Below are positions 17,590-28,785 of a stretch of DNA of 64,000 nt, piece by piece; position 1 is the stretch's first letter; each line of letters starts with the position of its first letter. A model generated the notes under the pieces. The model was not told where the DNA came from. It worked only from the letters and a program-made list of their open reading frames with translations, and ran no database searches. Position numbers and translations under genes: made by a program. The DNA comes from Elusimicrobiota bacterium (GTDB lineage: Bacteria > Elusimicrobiota > Elusimicrobia > Elusimicrobiales > UBA9959), in the NCBI GenBank assembly GCA_003482905.1, contig DMXM01000018.1:165155-229154 (forward strand). The letters are read 5' to 3'.

Positions 17590-18750
17590 ATGAATTTCGT
17601 CTTCCTGTCGCCCCATTTCCCGCCCAACTACCGGCCGTTCTGCCGCAGCCTCAAGGCCGCCGGCTTCACCGTACTCGGGATAGGCGACGCCGAATTCGGC
17701 GCGCTGCACCCGGAACTGGCCGGCTCGCTCGCCTGGTATTACAAAGTCGGCGACATGCACAATTACGACGAACTGCGGGAGGCCTGCCGTTTCTTCACCG
17801 AGAAGTTCGGCCACATAGACAGGCTGGATTCCCTCAACGAATACTGGCTGGAGACGGAAGCGGCGCTACGCACGGAATTCGGCGTCTTTGGCATACACAA
17901 CGACACCATAGCCGACATACGCAGGAAGTCCCGCATGAAGAAGATCTTCGCCGCGGCCGGCATACCCCACGCGCGGGGCCGGATAGTGAAGACCCTGGCG
18001 GAGCTGAAGGCTTTCGCCGGGGAAGCGGGTTTCCCCGTGATAGTGAAACCCGACGACGGCATGGGGGCCGCCTTCACCTATAAACTTCACGACGGGGCCC
18101 AACTGGCCGCTTTTTTCGACAGGAAGCCGGGCGGGGAATTCATAGCGGAAGAATTCATAGAGGGGGACATCGTCACCTTCGACGGCCTGGCCGACCGGGA
18201 CGGGAAAATAGTCTTCTCCACCTCGCACGTCTACGGCGAGGATGTGATGGAGGCCGTACTGGCCGATTCCCATATCTCCTACTATTCCGTCAGGGAAATA
18301 CCGGCGGACCTGGAGAGGGCCGGCAGAAAGCTGGTGGACGGGTTTAAGGTAAGGGAACGCTTTTTCCATTTCGAGTTCTTCCGCAGGAAGGACGGGACGC
18401 TCTACGCGCTGGAAGTCAACATACGGCCCCCTGGCGGTTTCACCATGGACATGTTCAACTACGCCTGCGATATAGATATGTACTCGGTATGGGCGCGGAT
18501 GATGGCGGGGGAGAAAGTGGATCTGGATTACCGGCGAAAATATTCCTGCTGCTACGCGGGCCGCAAATACCGCATCAACTACCGCTATTCCCACGAGGAA
18601 TTGCTGGGGATGCTGGGGCCTAAAGTGGTGCAGTACCAGGAACTGCCGCCCGTGCTGGCAAGGGCCATGGGCGACTGCGGCTACATAGCGCGGGCCGCTG
18701 ACCGGAACTCTATCCTTGAAACCGTGCGCCTGATACAGGCCGAAAAATAG
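17590..18750 (+). CDS. ATP-grasp enzyme (carboxylate-amine ligase type)
   Basis: A 386-residue protein with an AAGGAG ribosome site. A Rossmann-like N-terminal preATP domain (FLSPHFPPNYRPFCRSLKAAGFTVLGIG) is followed by an ATP-grasp core from about residue 110. This has the lid segment FPVIVKPDDGMGAAFTYKL, the acidic pair in GGEFIAEEFIEGDIVTFDG, and the metal-binding strand LYALEVNIRPPGGFTMDMFNYACDIDMY. Such enzymes join a carboxylate to an amine or thiol through an acyl phosphate. The substrate is unknown and the neighbours do not help. A -10-like TAAAAT at 17564-17569 lies in the divergent promoter region. Confidence 0.75.
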   Translation: MNFVFLSPHFPPNYRPFCRSLKAAGFTVLGIGDAEFGALHPELAGSLAWYYKVGDMHNYDELREACRFFTEKFGHIDRLDSLNEYWLETEAALRTEFGVFGIHNDTIADIRRKSRMKKIFAAAGIPHARGRIVKTLAELKAFAGEAGFPVIVKPDDGMGAAFTYKLHDGAQLAAFFDRKPGGEFIAEEFIEGDIVTFDGLADRDGKIVFSTSHVYGEDVMEAVLADSHISYYSVREIPADLERAGRKLVDGFKVRERFFHFEFFRRKDGTLYALEVNIRPPGGFTMDMFNYACDIDMYSVWARMMAGEKVDLDYRRKYSCCYAGRKYRINYRYSHEELLGMLGPKVVQYQELPPVLARAMGDCGYIARAADRNSILETVRLIQAEK

Positions 18751-18769
18751 TTTCAGGGATATCCCATCT

Positions 18770-20041
18770 TCATTTAGCCTCCGTAAATGCTTGCTTCTTT
18801 CCGGCAGGGCCCGCTTCCCGCCCGATGAATTCGTCCCAGAAACCGTCTTTCGCCCAGGCCAGTACGTTGTAATCATCATTGTAACTGTAACCCATGGGGA
18901 GATACAGTGCGAGCCCGCGGGCTTTAAGATGCTGATAACCGGAAATCCCGTTGGCTATAACAACTTCTTTCGCCAGCAGCTCCGCGATGCCGGCAGATCT
19001 TAACTTTAGAGCCTGAGAAACCCCCAGGCCGGAAACAATCGACATGAAGTCATACAGATCCTTCTGATCGTACTCGTAGAAAGCCTGCGCTTTATTCGCG
19101 GCGTATTTCAAGGGTACCTGGTCCGGTTCGGCCAGGGCCAGTCTGGACCAGACGCCGAGCGACTGCAGCAGTTTCTCCAGCGCGGCGGTCCTTATAGCCG
19201 AATGGGTGGTGTTCATATTCAGCTCTTCGTTGCTTTTCTGGAACTCTTCCACCAGTATCTTCCCTATCTCCTCCGTTTTAACCGTGGGTGAGCTCTTTAT
19301 GCGGTTAAGAATCCTGTCGTAGGGATAGCCCTCGCCCGGTTCCGTATCTTCCGAGGCTGCTATCACTTCGGCGTATTTCCTAACTTCATAGGCCACTTCC
19401 GCCGTCTGCATAAGGCAGGCGTCGAAGGCCAGCAGGGCCACCGGCCCGCTGCGCTCGAAGACCTTTGACAACTGGGGGGTGGAGATGTGATTGTCCGTTT
19501 CGTCGTCAAAAGATATCGCGCGGCCGGCGCTCTTTTTCCAGCCGTTCCCGTGGTTCCAGATCACCAGAACATATCTTTTGGCGGGATAATTGGCTTTGGC
19601 CCAGGTTATAAAATCCGCAAGATGGCCCCAGTCTCCCATGTCCACCGCGCTCTGCTCCCATATTACGGGGGAGGTTATTTTAACTGGATCGGCGTCTTTT
19701 TCTATATAATATCTCCGGGCTCCGCTCCAGCCGCCGGCCCCGGATGACCTGAGCTTCCCGAACTCGGCCACAATATTCACGTTTTCATCCGAACCGGCGG
19801 CTTCCATCTCGTTCATATCCTTGAATCCGAATTCCTCAAGGTCGTTCTTGGCGTTCTTATAGACCATGAACGTGATCTCTTTCGACGGCTTTGCCTCGGA
19901 CGGGGAGGAGAAGACCGGACTGTCCGGCATTAAAAGTCCCGCGGCGCCTTTTTCTCCGTCAAAACTGTAAAACGCCGGCAAGGCGCTGGCTGCCGCCGGG
20001 AACAAAAGGAATAAGCACAGGGATCTGTAAGTGTTTTTCAT
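18770..20041 (-). CDS. Secreted clostripain-family (C11) cysteine protease
   Basis: I start this at 20041 (MKNTYRSLCLFLLFPAAASALPAF), which gives a signal peptide and a GGAGGAT ribosome site; 423 residues. The catalytic dyad of family C11 is visible as His164 in VLVIWNHGNGW and Cys209 in LLAFDACLMQ. The downstream EVIAASEDTEPGEGYPYDRIL segment is also typical. Clostripains cut after basic residues and often self-process. It lies next to the sensor kinase on the same strand, about 195 bp away. Export suggests a role in extracellular or periplasmic protein breakdown. Confidence 0.85.
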   Translation of the reverse strand: MKNTYRSLCLFLLFPAAASALPAFYSFDGEKGAAGLLMPDSPVFSSPSEAKPSKEITFMVYKNAKNDLEEFGFKDMNEMEAAGSDENVNIVAEFGKLRSSGAGGWSGARRYYIEKDADPVKITSPVIWEQSAVDMGDWGHLADFITWAKANYPAKRYVLVIWNHGNGWKKSAGRAISFDDETDNHISTPQLSKVFERSGPVALLAFDACLMQTAEVAYEVRKYAEVIAASEDTEPGEGYPYDRILNRIKSSPTVKTEEIGKILVEEFQKSNEELNMNTTHSAIRTAALEKLLQSLGVWSRLALAEPDQVPLKYAANKAQAFYEYDQKDLYDFMSIVSGLGVSQALKLRSAGIAELLAKEVVIANGISGYQHLKARGLALYLPMGYSYNDDYNVLAWAKDGFWDEFIGREAGPAGKKQAFTEAK

Positions 20042-20236
20042 CAATTGTAATCCTCCGCCATAGCCCCGCAAGCTTTCTGAAATTATATTATCGCGCAAAA
20101 GGAGCTTTTAATCCAGTGCCGGAAGTCCCAGCCGCCGGCGGAATAAGTACCCGGCTCCATATAGGTATTACGGGCATAATTTCGGGCAACAGGGAATAGG
20201 CTGGTTCTAGTCCGTCCGGCAGCTGATTTCCGGGTA

Positions 20237-22417
20237 TCACGCGCGCGGTGGAGAATTCATGCCGGGCAGTTCCACAATAAAGGCCATGCCTTCCCCCGGC
20301 GTGGACTGCGCCCGGATGCTTCCCCCGTTCTTTTCCGCCAGCCGTTTTGCCAGAGGCAGGCCTATTCCCTCCCCGCCGGCGCCGGCTGAGCCGGGCCTGA
20401 AAAAAATATCCCAAACCCTGGGAAGGTCACCCTCCGGTATCCCCGGGCCGTTGTCGGAGACGGTGTATAACACCCGCCCCGCATGTATCCGGCCCTTCAC
20501 CGTTATTCGCGGCGGCCTCTCCGGGCTCCGGTGTTTTACGGCGTTGCCGAGCAGGTTGCTGAATATCTGGTTCACGGCGCCCGGATCCGCCAGGCAGTGG
20601 GGCAACGGGTCTGTTTCCACTTCCGCCCCGGCCTCCTGAAGCTGAAAGCGCATAACGTTTAATATCTCTTTTATCAGCCCGTTCATTTCCACGGTTTCCG
20701 GCTTCATTTCCACGCGGCCGGCCCGTGACACCTTAAGTAGCGCGGTTATCAGGGCGTCCATTTTTACGGAACTGTCGAGAATGAAGTTAAGGGCGGACGG
20801 GATCTTTTCTTCCGTGAGTGTTTTTAGCGCGCCTTCTACACCGCCGGGCCGCGTTATCCGCTCAAGCTCGTCCTTTAATTCTTCCAGGTAGCGCTGGAGG
20901 TTCTGGCTGAAGCCCTGTACGTTCACCAGCGGGCTTCTCAGGTCGTGGGTGGTGATGTAGAGGAAGTTCTCCATCTCCTGGTTTTTATTGACCAGCTCCA
21001 GGTTTAATCTTTCGGCCTGAAGTTCCGCCAGCTTCAACCCCGTCACATCCTGTATGGTGCCGAACGATCTGAGCGGCCGCCCTTGCGGGTCATAGATTGT
21101 CTCACCGCACTCGCTGACATATTTTATCCTCCCGTCTTTCATCAGCAACCTGTGCGTAATTTCGTAGGCGGACTTGTTCTTTACGGATTCCGTATAGGCT
21201 TTATCTACGGCCTCCCTGTCTTCGGGATGTATAGCGTCCAGGAAGGCTTTGTAGGTAGCCCCGAATCCGCCTGGAACTATTTCAAAAATACGGAAGACCT
21301 CGTCCGACCAGGAAAGTTCCCCCGAAACCAGGTCCAGCGCCCAGTTGCCGAGGCGCGCCAGCCGCTGCGCTTCTTTCAGGCTCTTCTCGCTTTTAGCCAG
21401 CGAGTTCTCCGCTATGGCGCGCTCAGCCGCGGTTTTTGAAAGCGCCGCCTGTTGGGCCTTAAAGACCGAGTATGTGACGGCCGCTGCCAAGGCCAGCAGG
21501 GACAACATCAGCAGCAGCAGTATGTGAAATATCCTGGCGGCCTCCGCCAGCACTTCATCCTCGTCAATCTTGTTCACCATCATCCAGCCCAGTTCCTCTA
21601 TGAACATGGCGCAGGCCAGGACTTTTTTTCCGCGGTAATCAGTCGTTCTCAACAGCCCCTTACCGCCCCTGGCCGCCATGGCGGCAGGCAGCGCCGCGGT
21701 GAACGGGACTTTCAACCTTAACGCGGCCCCCTTTACGTGGCGCAGCTCATTGAGAAAAAGGACGTCGGGCCCCTCCCTCCTGAGAAGGACGGTTTCAGCC
21801 GAAGGGCTGTGCCACGGCCACTTCTGCACCAGCGGATACAGATAATCGTCCGGGGTTATGCTCAGCAGCAGGAAGAACGGCGCGCCGGAAGGCGACCTGG
21901 CCGTCTGTATGGCGATGTGTATGCCGTGGATGTCCCCGACCGGATTCACGTGGATATCCCCCATTTCCGGGGAGGGGCCGCGCATGGCTTTTATTAGGGC
22001 CAGGGCATTCGGGCAAAGCCGCGGCATCTGAACGCCGGTGGCCAGGTAGACCTTTCCTTTACCATCGGTAATAACGGCGCTGCGGAAGGAGTTGTATCGT
22101 ATGAATTTCTCCAGCCGCTCGCGCAAAAGAGCCGCAATTTCACTGTTTTCGGTGTTGGCGGCGAATCTTTTGAGGTATATGGCGAGGATCGGGCTGTCCA
22201 CCAGCGACCCCACCCTTTCAAGCCTGTCGGTACGCCAGGCTTTCAACTGGTCGGCCTTAAAAAGTGTGATGGAACGGAGGGTCTTCTCCGTGTTCTCCAG
22301 CAGGACCGTCCTGTAACTGTGATAGTAGAAAAGGCCGCCTGCCACTATAGCGACGGCCGCGGCGAAGAAAACCGACATAAGGCGACGCCTAAGCCCCGCC
22401 AACCCCAGATTTCCCAT
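20237..22417 (-). CDS. Membrane sensor histidine kinase with PAS domain
   Basis: A 726-residue protein with a GGGGGAGG ribosome site. One membrane helix near residues 14-32 and another near 295-318 enclose an extracellular sensor region of about 260 residues (dCache-like in length). A PAS fold (about 350-460) ends in the PAC-like KYVSECGETIYDPQGRPLRSFGTIQDVTG. The phospho-acceptor is His491 in FLYITTHDLRSPLVNVQGFSQ. The ATPase has NLLGNAVKH, SDNGPGIP and GEGIGLPLAKRLAEKNGG. No response regulator is adjacent; the one at 36.8 kb is a possible but unproven partner. Confidence 0.9.
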   Translation of the reverse strand: MGNLGLAGLRRRLMSVFFAAAVAIVAGGLFYYHSYRTVLLENTEKTLRSITLFKADQLKAWRTDRLERVGSLVDSPILAIYLKRFAANTENSEIAALLRERLEKFIRYNSFRSAVITDGKGKVYLATGVQMPRLCPNALALIKAMRGPSPEMGDIHVNPVGDIHGIHIAIQTARSPSGAPFFLLLSITPDDYLYPLVQKWPWHSPSAETVLLRREGPDVLFLNELRHVKGAALRLKVPFTAALPAAMAARGGKGLLRTTDYRGKKVLACAMFIEELGWMMVNKIDEDEVLAEAARIFHILLLLMLSLLALAAAVTYSVFKAQQAALSKTAAERAIAENSLAKSEKSLKEAQRLARLGNWALDLVSGELSWSDEVFRIFEIVPGGFGATYKAFLDAIHPEDREAVDKAYTESVKNKSAYEITHRLLMKDGRIKYVSECGETIYDPQGRPLRSFGTIQDVTGLKLAELQAERLNLELVNKNQEMENFLYITTHDLRSPLVNVQGFSQNLQRYLEELKDELERITRPGGVEGALKTLTEEKIPSALNFILDSSVKMDALITALLKVSRAGRVEMKPETVEMNGLIKEILNVMRFQLQEAGAEVETDPLPHCLADPGAVNQIFSNLLGNAVKHRSPERPPRITVKGRIHAGRVLYTVSDNGPGIPEGDLPRVWDIFFRPGSAGAGGEGIGLPLAKRLAEKNGGSIRAQSTPGEGMAFIVELPGMNSPPRA

Positions 22418-22459
22418 TCCTCCCCCGAAACGTTATTTGCACCTGTAAATATATACCGC

Positions 22460-22634
22460 CTAAAAATCCCTGATCTTCACCACTTTGGCTTCAATCGCGA
22501 AAAGAGCGGAATCTTTCTGTTTTTTTGTAACACCATAGCCATTGTTGCAACATTTAATGTCAATAATAGCACGCTGTCTTAAAGCCGGCTTCTTTTCTGA
22601 ACTTTACAAGCGTTTCTGAAAACGTGCTTCCCAT
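22460..22634 (-). pseudogene. Internally deleted second copy of the 16642-17493 regulator
   Basis: The 5' end reads MGSTFSETLVKFRKEAGFKTA, matching MGTIFSNALTKYRKEAGFKTA of the intact gene, and has a GGAGGG ribosome site. After about 21 codons the sequence jumps to the 3' end: LNVAT in one frame, then TKKQKDSALF...KVVKIRDF and a stop in another frame, matching LNVST...EKRKDSALF...KVTKIRDF. About 220 codons are missing and the two pieces are out of frame, so the gene is dead. It shows that the regulator family once had a second local member. Confidence 0.85.
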
Positions 22635-22671
22635 CTTACAGTCCCTCCGCTATTCCCAGTGATTAATTAAA

Positions 22672-22737
22672 TCATAATGCCGCCCTTCCCCAATAGAGAG
22701 GAAAAGACTCTCTATTTACGCGATTACTGCCAGTCAT
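22672..22737 (-). other. Possible 21-codon leader ORF before the regulator remnant
   Basis: A small frame beginning MTGSNRVNRESFPLY lies directly upstream of the regulator remnant, and a near-identical frame occurs at 35639-35704. The AGGAGGGA before it is only about 2 bp from the ATG, which is poor spacing. It may simply reflect the conserved DNA element. Confidence 0.25.
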
Positions 22738-22757
22738 TCCCTCCTAAGCAAAAAGGC
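22693..22757. repeat. 65-bp intergenic element, copy 1
   Basis: Identical to 35660-35724 except for one base. It holds a hairpin (TAGAGAG / CTCTCTA around GAAAAGA) and the motif TCATTCCCTCCTAAGC. It is the upstream region of the decayed regulator; the intact regulator has a shorter, degenerate CT-rich version at about 17541-17560. The rest of the 22418-22973 gap holds only the regulator remnant and unresolved AT-rich sequence. Confidence 0.85.
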
Positions 22758-22973
22758 CCGGCGGCATAAGGACATTGACTCATGTACAGATTCGGACATT
22801 CCGCTAAAATGATATCTAAATTAAAAGCGGCCGTGAGTGGCTTAAAATCTGAATACATACAAATATATTTTTTCCGGTTAATCTCTGGCTGGCGATCTTG
22901 TTCGCCGTGCCTTTGAGGGCGGCGGAATACAACAATAGTCTTTAATTGCTTACGCGAATAGAGAGGGGAAACG

Positions 22974-24536
22974 ATGAAAAAGATGCTGCTGTTGCCGATG
23001 TTAGCCTGCTTTTGCTCCTGCTCCATACCCGGCATCCCGTACCTTTCCGGGCGGGCCGGGACCGAAGGAACGGAACAGCCTGTGCGGCCCGGGATCCCGG
23101 GCGAGCGGCCGTTCTGGAACACCTACTCGGCATGGGGGTTTATGTACGCGCCAGCCTTCGATTTTAAGGAAGTCGCCGGCGCTACCAGCTACCGGTTTAC
23201 GCTGGCGCCGCAACCAGGCGGTCCCGTGCTGTCGTTCATAGCGGGAAAGCCGTGGGCGCCGCTTTCCCCGGTGTGGAATAAGGTTCCGGTCGGATTTGTC
23301 AGGCTTACGGTGGAAGGTGTGGACGGTGGAAAGGTTCTCGGAGTCTCCGGAACCCGGGATTTCTACCGCAAGGCGCCTTTCGAAGGCAAGAGTCCGGCGG
23401 CAGTCCGTCCCTATAAAGAGAGCGGGGAACTGAAGCTGAAGCATCTGTATGAGTCAAGTTATGTGAAGTACTGGCTGGATCACGACTCGCCCGATCCTGG
23501 CTATGGGTACTATTGCTATCCCAGCAAAATGATAGGTTCGGTTCTGGTCGGGCTGGTCCGCTACGCCCGGCTTGAGCCGGCCGCCAGGGACGCCGCGCTG
23601 ACGATGGCCCGTCACGCCGCGGACTTCCTGATCCGGCGCAGCGCGCCTAAAGGCTCGTTCTACGCGTATTTCCCGCCCACCTATATGGGCGAGCACGCTT
23701 CGGCCAAGGGGAAGAACGATGTCGTAATGATGAACTATCCCGAAGAGGTAAGCCAGGGCTACCTTGATCTGTATGACGCGACGCGGGACAAACGCTACTT
23801 TGAAGCGGCGGAGAATATCGCAAAGACCTACGTCAAAACACAGCTTGCGAACGGGACATGGCCCCTCAGCGTCAAGCCAAAGACGGGCGAAGCCGTCAGC
23901 AAGAACGCGCTTGTTCCAATTGGCGTAATTCGGCTTTTACGGCGTCTGGACAAACAGTACGGCCGCGCGGAGTTCCGCCCCGGCGCTAAGATGGCCATGG
24001 ATTGGATCATCGCCAACCCCCTTAAGACCTTCAACTGGGAGGGCCAGTTCGAGGATGTCCCGCCGAGCGCTCCTTACGCGAACCTGTCCAAAGGGCAGGC
24101 CTGTGATATTGCCTCCTACATGCTGGATAATGCCGACGAACATCCGCAATATCAGGAGTGGGCAATGGACATTATCCGTTTCGCCGAGGACCAGTTTGTG
24201 GTATGGGACCGCCCCAATCCGGACCTTAAACCAGCCAACTGGCTTACTCCCTGCGCCCTGGAACAATACGCGTGGATGATGCCTATCAATGACAGCGCGT
24301 CTGACTTGATGCTGGCCTGGGCCGCCGCTTACAAGCGCACCGGCCGTGAGATATTCCGGCAGAAGGCCCGGGCGCTGGCTAATGCCATGACGGTCAGCCA
24401 ACTGCCGGACGGAGAGCTGCCGACCTATTGGCATCACACCAATGATTGCTGGATGAACTGTGCGGTCTATGCCGCTATCTCCATGATCAAGCTGGAGGAG
24501 GCGGGGATACAGGCGGTTCTGCCGAAAAAAAGATAA
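22974..24536 (+). CDS. Lipoprotein, six-hairpin glycosidase-like
   Basis: A 520-residue protein with a lipoprotein signal (MLACFCSCS) and a GAGGGG ribosome site. Residues about 45-135 form a small beta domain (DFKEVAGATSYRFTLAPQPGG, fibronectin-III-like). Residues 150-510 are rich in paired helices with repeated aromatic/Gly motifs (YPSKMIGSVLVGLVRYARL, YPEEVSQGYLDLYDATRDKRYFEAAENIAKTY, CWMNCAVYAAISM), as in (alpha/alpha)6 barrels of glycoside hydrolases, lyases or epimerases. The substrate is unknown. Its place ahead of a GH3 glucosidase and a PTS suggests a surface carbohydrate enzyme. Confidence 0.65.
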   Translation: MKKMLLLPMLACFCSCSIPGIPYLSGRAGTEGTEQPVRPGIPGERPFWNTYSAWGFMYAPAFDFKEVAGATSYRFTLAPQPGGPVLSFIAGKPWAPLSPVWNKVPVGFVRLTVEGVDGGKVLGVSGTRDFYRKAPFEGKSPAAVRPYKESGELKLKHLYESSYVKYWLDHDSPDPGYGYYCYPSKMIGSVLVGLVRYARLEPAARDAALTMARHAADFLIRRSAPKGSFYAYFPPTYMGEHASAKGKNDVVMMNYPEEVSQGYLDLYDATRDKRYFEAAENIAKTYVKTQLANGTWPLSVKPKTGEAVSKNALVPIGVIRLLRRLDKQYGRAEFRPGAKMAMDWIIANPLKTFNWEGQFEDVPPSAPYANLSKGQACDIASYMLDNADEHPQYQEWAMDIIRFAEDQFVVWDRPNPDLKPANWLTPCALEQYAWMMPINDSASDLMLAWAAAYKRTGREIFRQKARALANAMTVSQLPDGELPTYWHHTNDCWMNCAVYAAISMIKLEEAGIQAVLPKKR

Positions 24537-24611
24537 GAGCCCGAGGCCTGCGTTGTCACGAATTCCCCGTCAGGAGCCTGTCCGATATAAGGCTTTCATG
24601 GGCGAAATTGC

Positions 24612-24617
24612 TATAAT
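24612..24617 (+). promoter_or_regulatory. -10 element upstream of the GH3 gene
   Basis: A perfect TATAAT lies 82 bp before the GH3 ATG in a 162-bp intergenic gap. No matching -35 at 17 bp is evident, so activation may be needed. Confidence 0.45.
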
Positions 24618-24698
24618 CGGCGTATTAGTGCGGGAACCCGGGTGGAACTGCAAAAGCAGCGCCGTTTTCCTCCCGCGTTCCGGAAAATAAGGAGATAT

Positions 24699-26888
24699 AT
24701 GAAACTTATCGGCGCCTTGTTTATAGCGTTTATTTATTGCGCCCCGCCCCTGGCCGCGGGAGAGGCCGAAACAGAACTCCGCGTTGCCGCCCTTCTTTCC
24801 CGGATGACCATAGAAGAAAAGTTCGGCCAGCTTCAACAACTTGAGGGTGAAGCCAATGGCGATGTGCGTCCGGAGTTCCTCGCTTTGGCCAAAAAGGGGC
24901 TGTTAGGCTCTACCCTCAATGTGCGCGGCGCGGCCCGTGTAAACGAGCTGCAGAAAGCCGCGCTCTCTTCGCGCCTTAAAATACCGATCCTCTTCGCCTT
25001 CGACGTTATTCACGGCTACCGCACCATATTCCCGGTCCCGCTGGGGGAAACGGCCTCGTGGGACACGGGCCTGGCCAGGGAAGCGGCCTCGGTAGCCGCC
25101 GCCGAGTCGCGCGCCGCCGGCGTGAGGTGGACCTTCTCTCCCATGATGGACATAGCAAGGGACCCGCGCTGGGGCAGGATAGTGGAAGGCTCCGGCGAAG
25201 ATACCTGGCTCGGTACCGCCATGGCCCGTGCCCGTGTACGGGGGTATCAGGGGACGGATTATTCCGCGCCCGGCAAAATAGCGGCGTGCGCCAAACATTG
25301 GGCCGCCTACGGGGCTGCGGAAGGCGGCCGGGACTATAATTCCACCGATGTCTCCGAACGCACCCTGCGCGAAATTTATTTCCCGCCTTTTAAGGCCGCC
25401 GTCGAGGAGGGTGTGGCGACTTTTATGAGCTCGTTCAACGACCTGAACGGTTTTCCCGCCACCGCCAGCCGCTGGCTGCAAAACGATATCCTGCGCGGCG
25501 AGTGGGGCTTTGACGGATTTGTAGTAAGCGATTACGCGGCCGTGGATGAGTTAAAAAATCACGGCATCGCGGCGACCGGCGCGCAAGCCGCCGCAAAAGC
25601 TCTTTCGGCCGGAGTCGACATGGAAATGGCCAGCCGTCTTTACAATTCCGAAGGCCCGCGCCTCCTCAAAGAAAAGCGCATCTCCCCGGCCCAGCTCGAT
25701 GAAGCGGTACGCCGGGTTCTGCGCGTTAAATTCCGCGCCGGCATCTTCGATTCTCCTATGGCGGACGAAAGAGAAGAGGCGGCCGTTCTTCTGGCGCCCG
25801 CGCATCTTAAAGCTGCCCGTGCCGCGGCCGCGCGCACTTTTGTGCTGTTAAAGAACGACGGCATACTGCCGCTTTCTAAGAAGACGTCCTCCATGGCCGT
25901 TGTAGGCGCCCTGGCTGATGACAAGGAGGCGCCCACCGGTTCCTGGAGCGCCGACAGACGGACCCAGGACACGGTAACGCTGTTAAGCGGCTTGCGTGAG
26001 CGCTCCGGAGACGCGGTCAGTATCTCGTACTCATCCGCCGGGGGCCCAACTGACGGGTCCACCGATTTCAGCGCCGCGCTGGAGGCCGCCAAAGCGGCCG
26101 ATGTCGTAATTGCGGTGGTGGGGGAAACCTGGGATATGAGCGGAGAAGCGGCTTCCCGTTCCACGCTCGCCCTGCCGGGCAATCAACTCGCCCTGCTGAA
26201 GGCGCTGCATGCCGCCGGCAAGCCCGTCATAGCCGTTCTTATGAACGGCCGGCCGCTTGAAATAGGGTGGCTCGCGGAAAATCTTTCCGCCGTGCTGGAG
26301 ACCTGGTATCCCGGCACAATGGCCGGCCCCGCCGTCTCCGACGTCCTTTTCGGCGACGCCTCCCCCGGAGGGAAACTGCCGTTCTCATGGCCCCGCGTCA
26401 CCGGGCAGATCCCGGTGTATTACAACCATCGCAACACCGGGCGTCCTTCGGATCCGGAAAGGAAATATACCTCGAGGTACCTGGACCTCCCGACCTCGCC
26501 GCAGTTCCCTTTCGGCTATGGGCTCAGTTATTCGAGTTTTACGCTTACCGCGTTCGAACTCAGCGCCTCCTCCGTCCCGGCGAACGGCACACTTACGGCT
26601 TCCGCCACGCTGGAAAATGTTTCGGCCCGCGCCGGGGACGAAGTCGTTCAGCTGTACATACGCCGGCAGGCGGCTTCCGTCACCAGGCCGGTCAGGGAGT
26701 TGCGCGGGTTTACCAGGCTTACCCTGCTTCCCGGTGAAAAGCGCAGGATAAAATTCGATCTCGGCCCGAAAGAGCTGGGCTTTTTGGATGAGAGCCTTCG
26801 TTTCGCGGCGGAACCGGGGGAAGTTACGGTATGGATCGCCACTTCCTCCGTGGGTGGGCTTAGCGGCACGCTGCACGTGACAGAGTGA
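24699..26888 (+). CDS. Secreted GH3 beta-glucosidase (BglX-like)
   Basis: Started at 24699, which has a strong AAGGAG site and a signal peptide (MKLIGALFIAFIYCAPPLAAG); 729 residues. All three parts of a GH3 enzyme are present. The TIM barrel has the catalytic nucleophile Asp278 in FDGFVVSDY and the substrate-binding KHWAAYG. The alpha/beta sandwich contains VIAVVGETWDMSGEAASRSTLALPGNQ. The C-terminal domain is fibronectin-III-like (AGDEVVQLYIRR). The domain order and length match periplasmic BglX. It would release glucose from beta-glucosides for the PTS encoded next door. Confidence 0.92.
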   Translation: MKLIGALFIAFIYCAPPLAAGEAETELRVAALLSRMTIEEKFGQLQQLEGEANGDVRPEFLALAKKGLLGSTLNVRGAARVNELQKAALSSRLKIPILFAFDVIHGYRTIFPVPLGETASWDTGLAREAASVAAAESRAAGVRWTFSPMMDIARDPRWGRIVEGSGEDTWLGTAMARARVRGYQGTDYSAPGKIAACAKHWAAYGAAEGGRDYNSTDVSERTLREIYFPPFKAAVEEGVATFMSSFNDLNGFPATASRWLQNDILRGEWGFDGFVVSDYAAVDELKNHGIAATGAQAAAKALSAGVDMEMASRLYNSEGPRLLKEKRISPAQLDEAVRRVLRVKFRAGIFDSPMADEREEAAVLLAPAHLKAARAAAARTFVLLKNDGILPLSKKTSSMAVVGALADDKEAPTGSWSADRRTQDTVTLLSGLRERSGDAVSISYSSAGGPTDGSTDFSAALEAAKAADVVIAVVGETWDMSGEAASRSTLALPGNQLALLKALHAAGKPVIAVLMNGRPLEIGWLAENLSAVLETWYPGTMAGPAVSDVLFGDASPGGKLPFSWPRVTGQIPVYYNHRNTGRPSDPERKYTSRYLDLPTSPQFPFGYGLSYSSFTLTAFELSASSVPANGTLTASATLENVSARAGDEVVQLYIRRQAASVTRPVRELRGFTRLTLLPGEKRRIKFDLGPKELGFLDESLRFAAEPGEVTVWIATSSVGGLSGTLHVTE

Positions 26889-26908
26889 GATAGCATGTAG
26901 AAGACCCT

Positions 26909-26941
26909 GCGGCGCCGGCCGCTTCGCGCGTCCGGCGCCGC
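26909..26941. terminator. Hairpin between convergent GH3 and ptsG genes
   Basis: GCGGCGCCGG and CCGGCGCCGC pair over a 13-nt loop, with GTAGA/TCTAC as outer pairs. There is no long U tract. It probably stops transcription from both sides. Confidence 0.55.
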
Positions 26942-26948
26942 GGCGGCT

Positions 26949-28730
<1,782 letters not shown>

Positions 28731-28785
28731 AAAACTCCTTTAACTTCCAAATATTCCAGTGTTACGCGAAGCAGGGCTTTAAGCC

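Noticed and set aside
22693..22757. Reading the repeated hairpin as a terminator
   Set aside because: The stem is only 7 bp, there is no U tract on either side, and no gene ends next to it in either copy.
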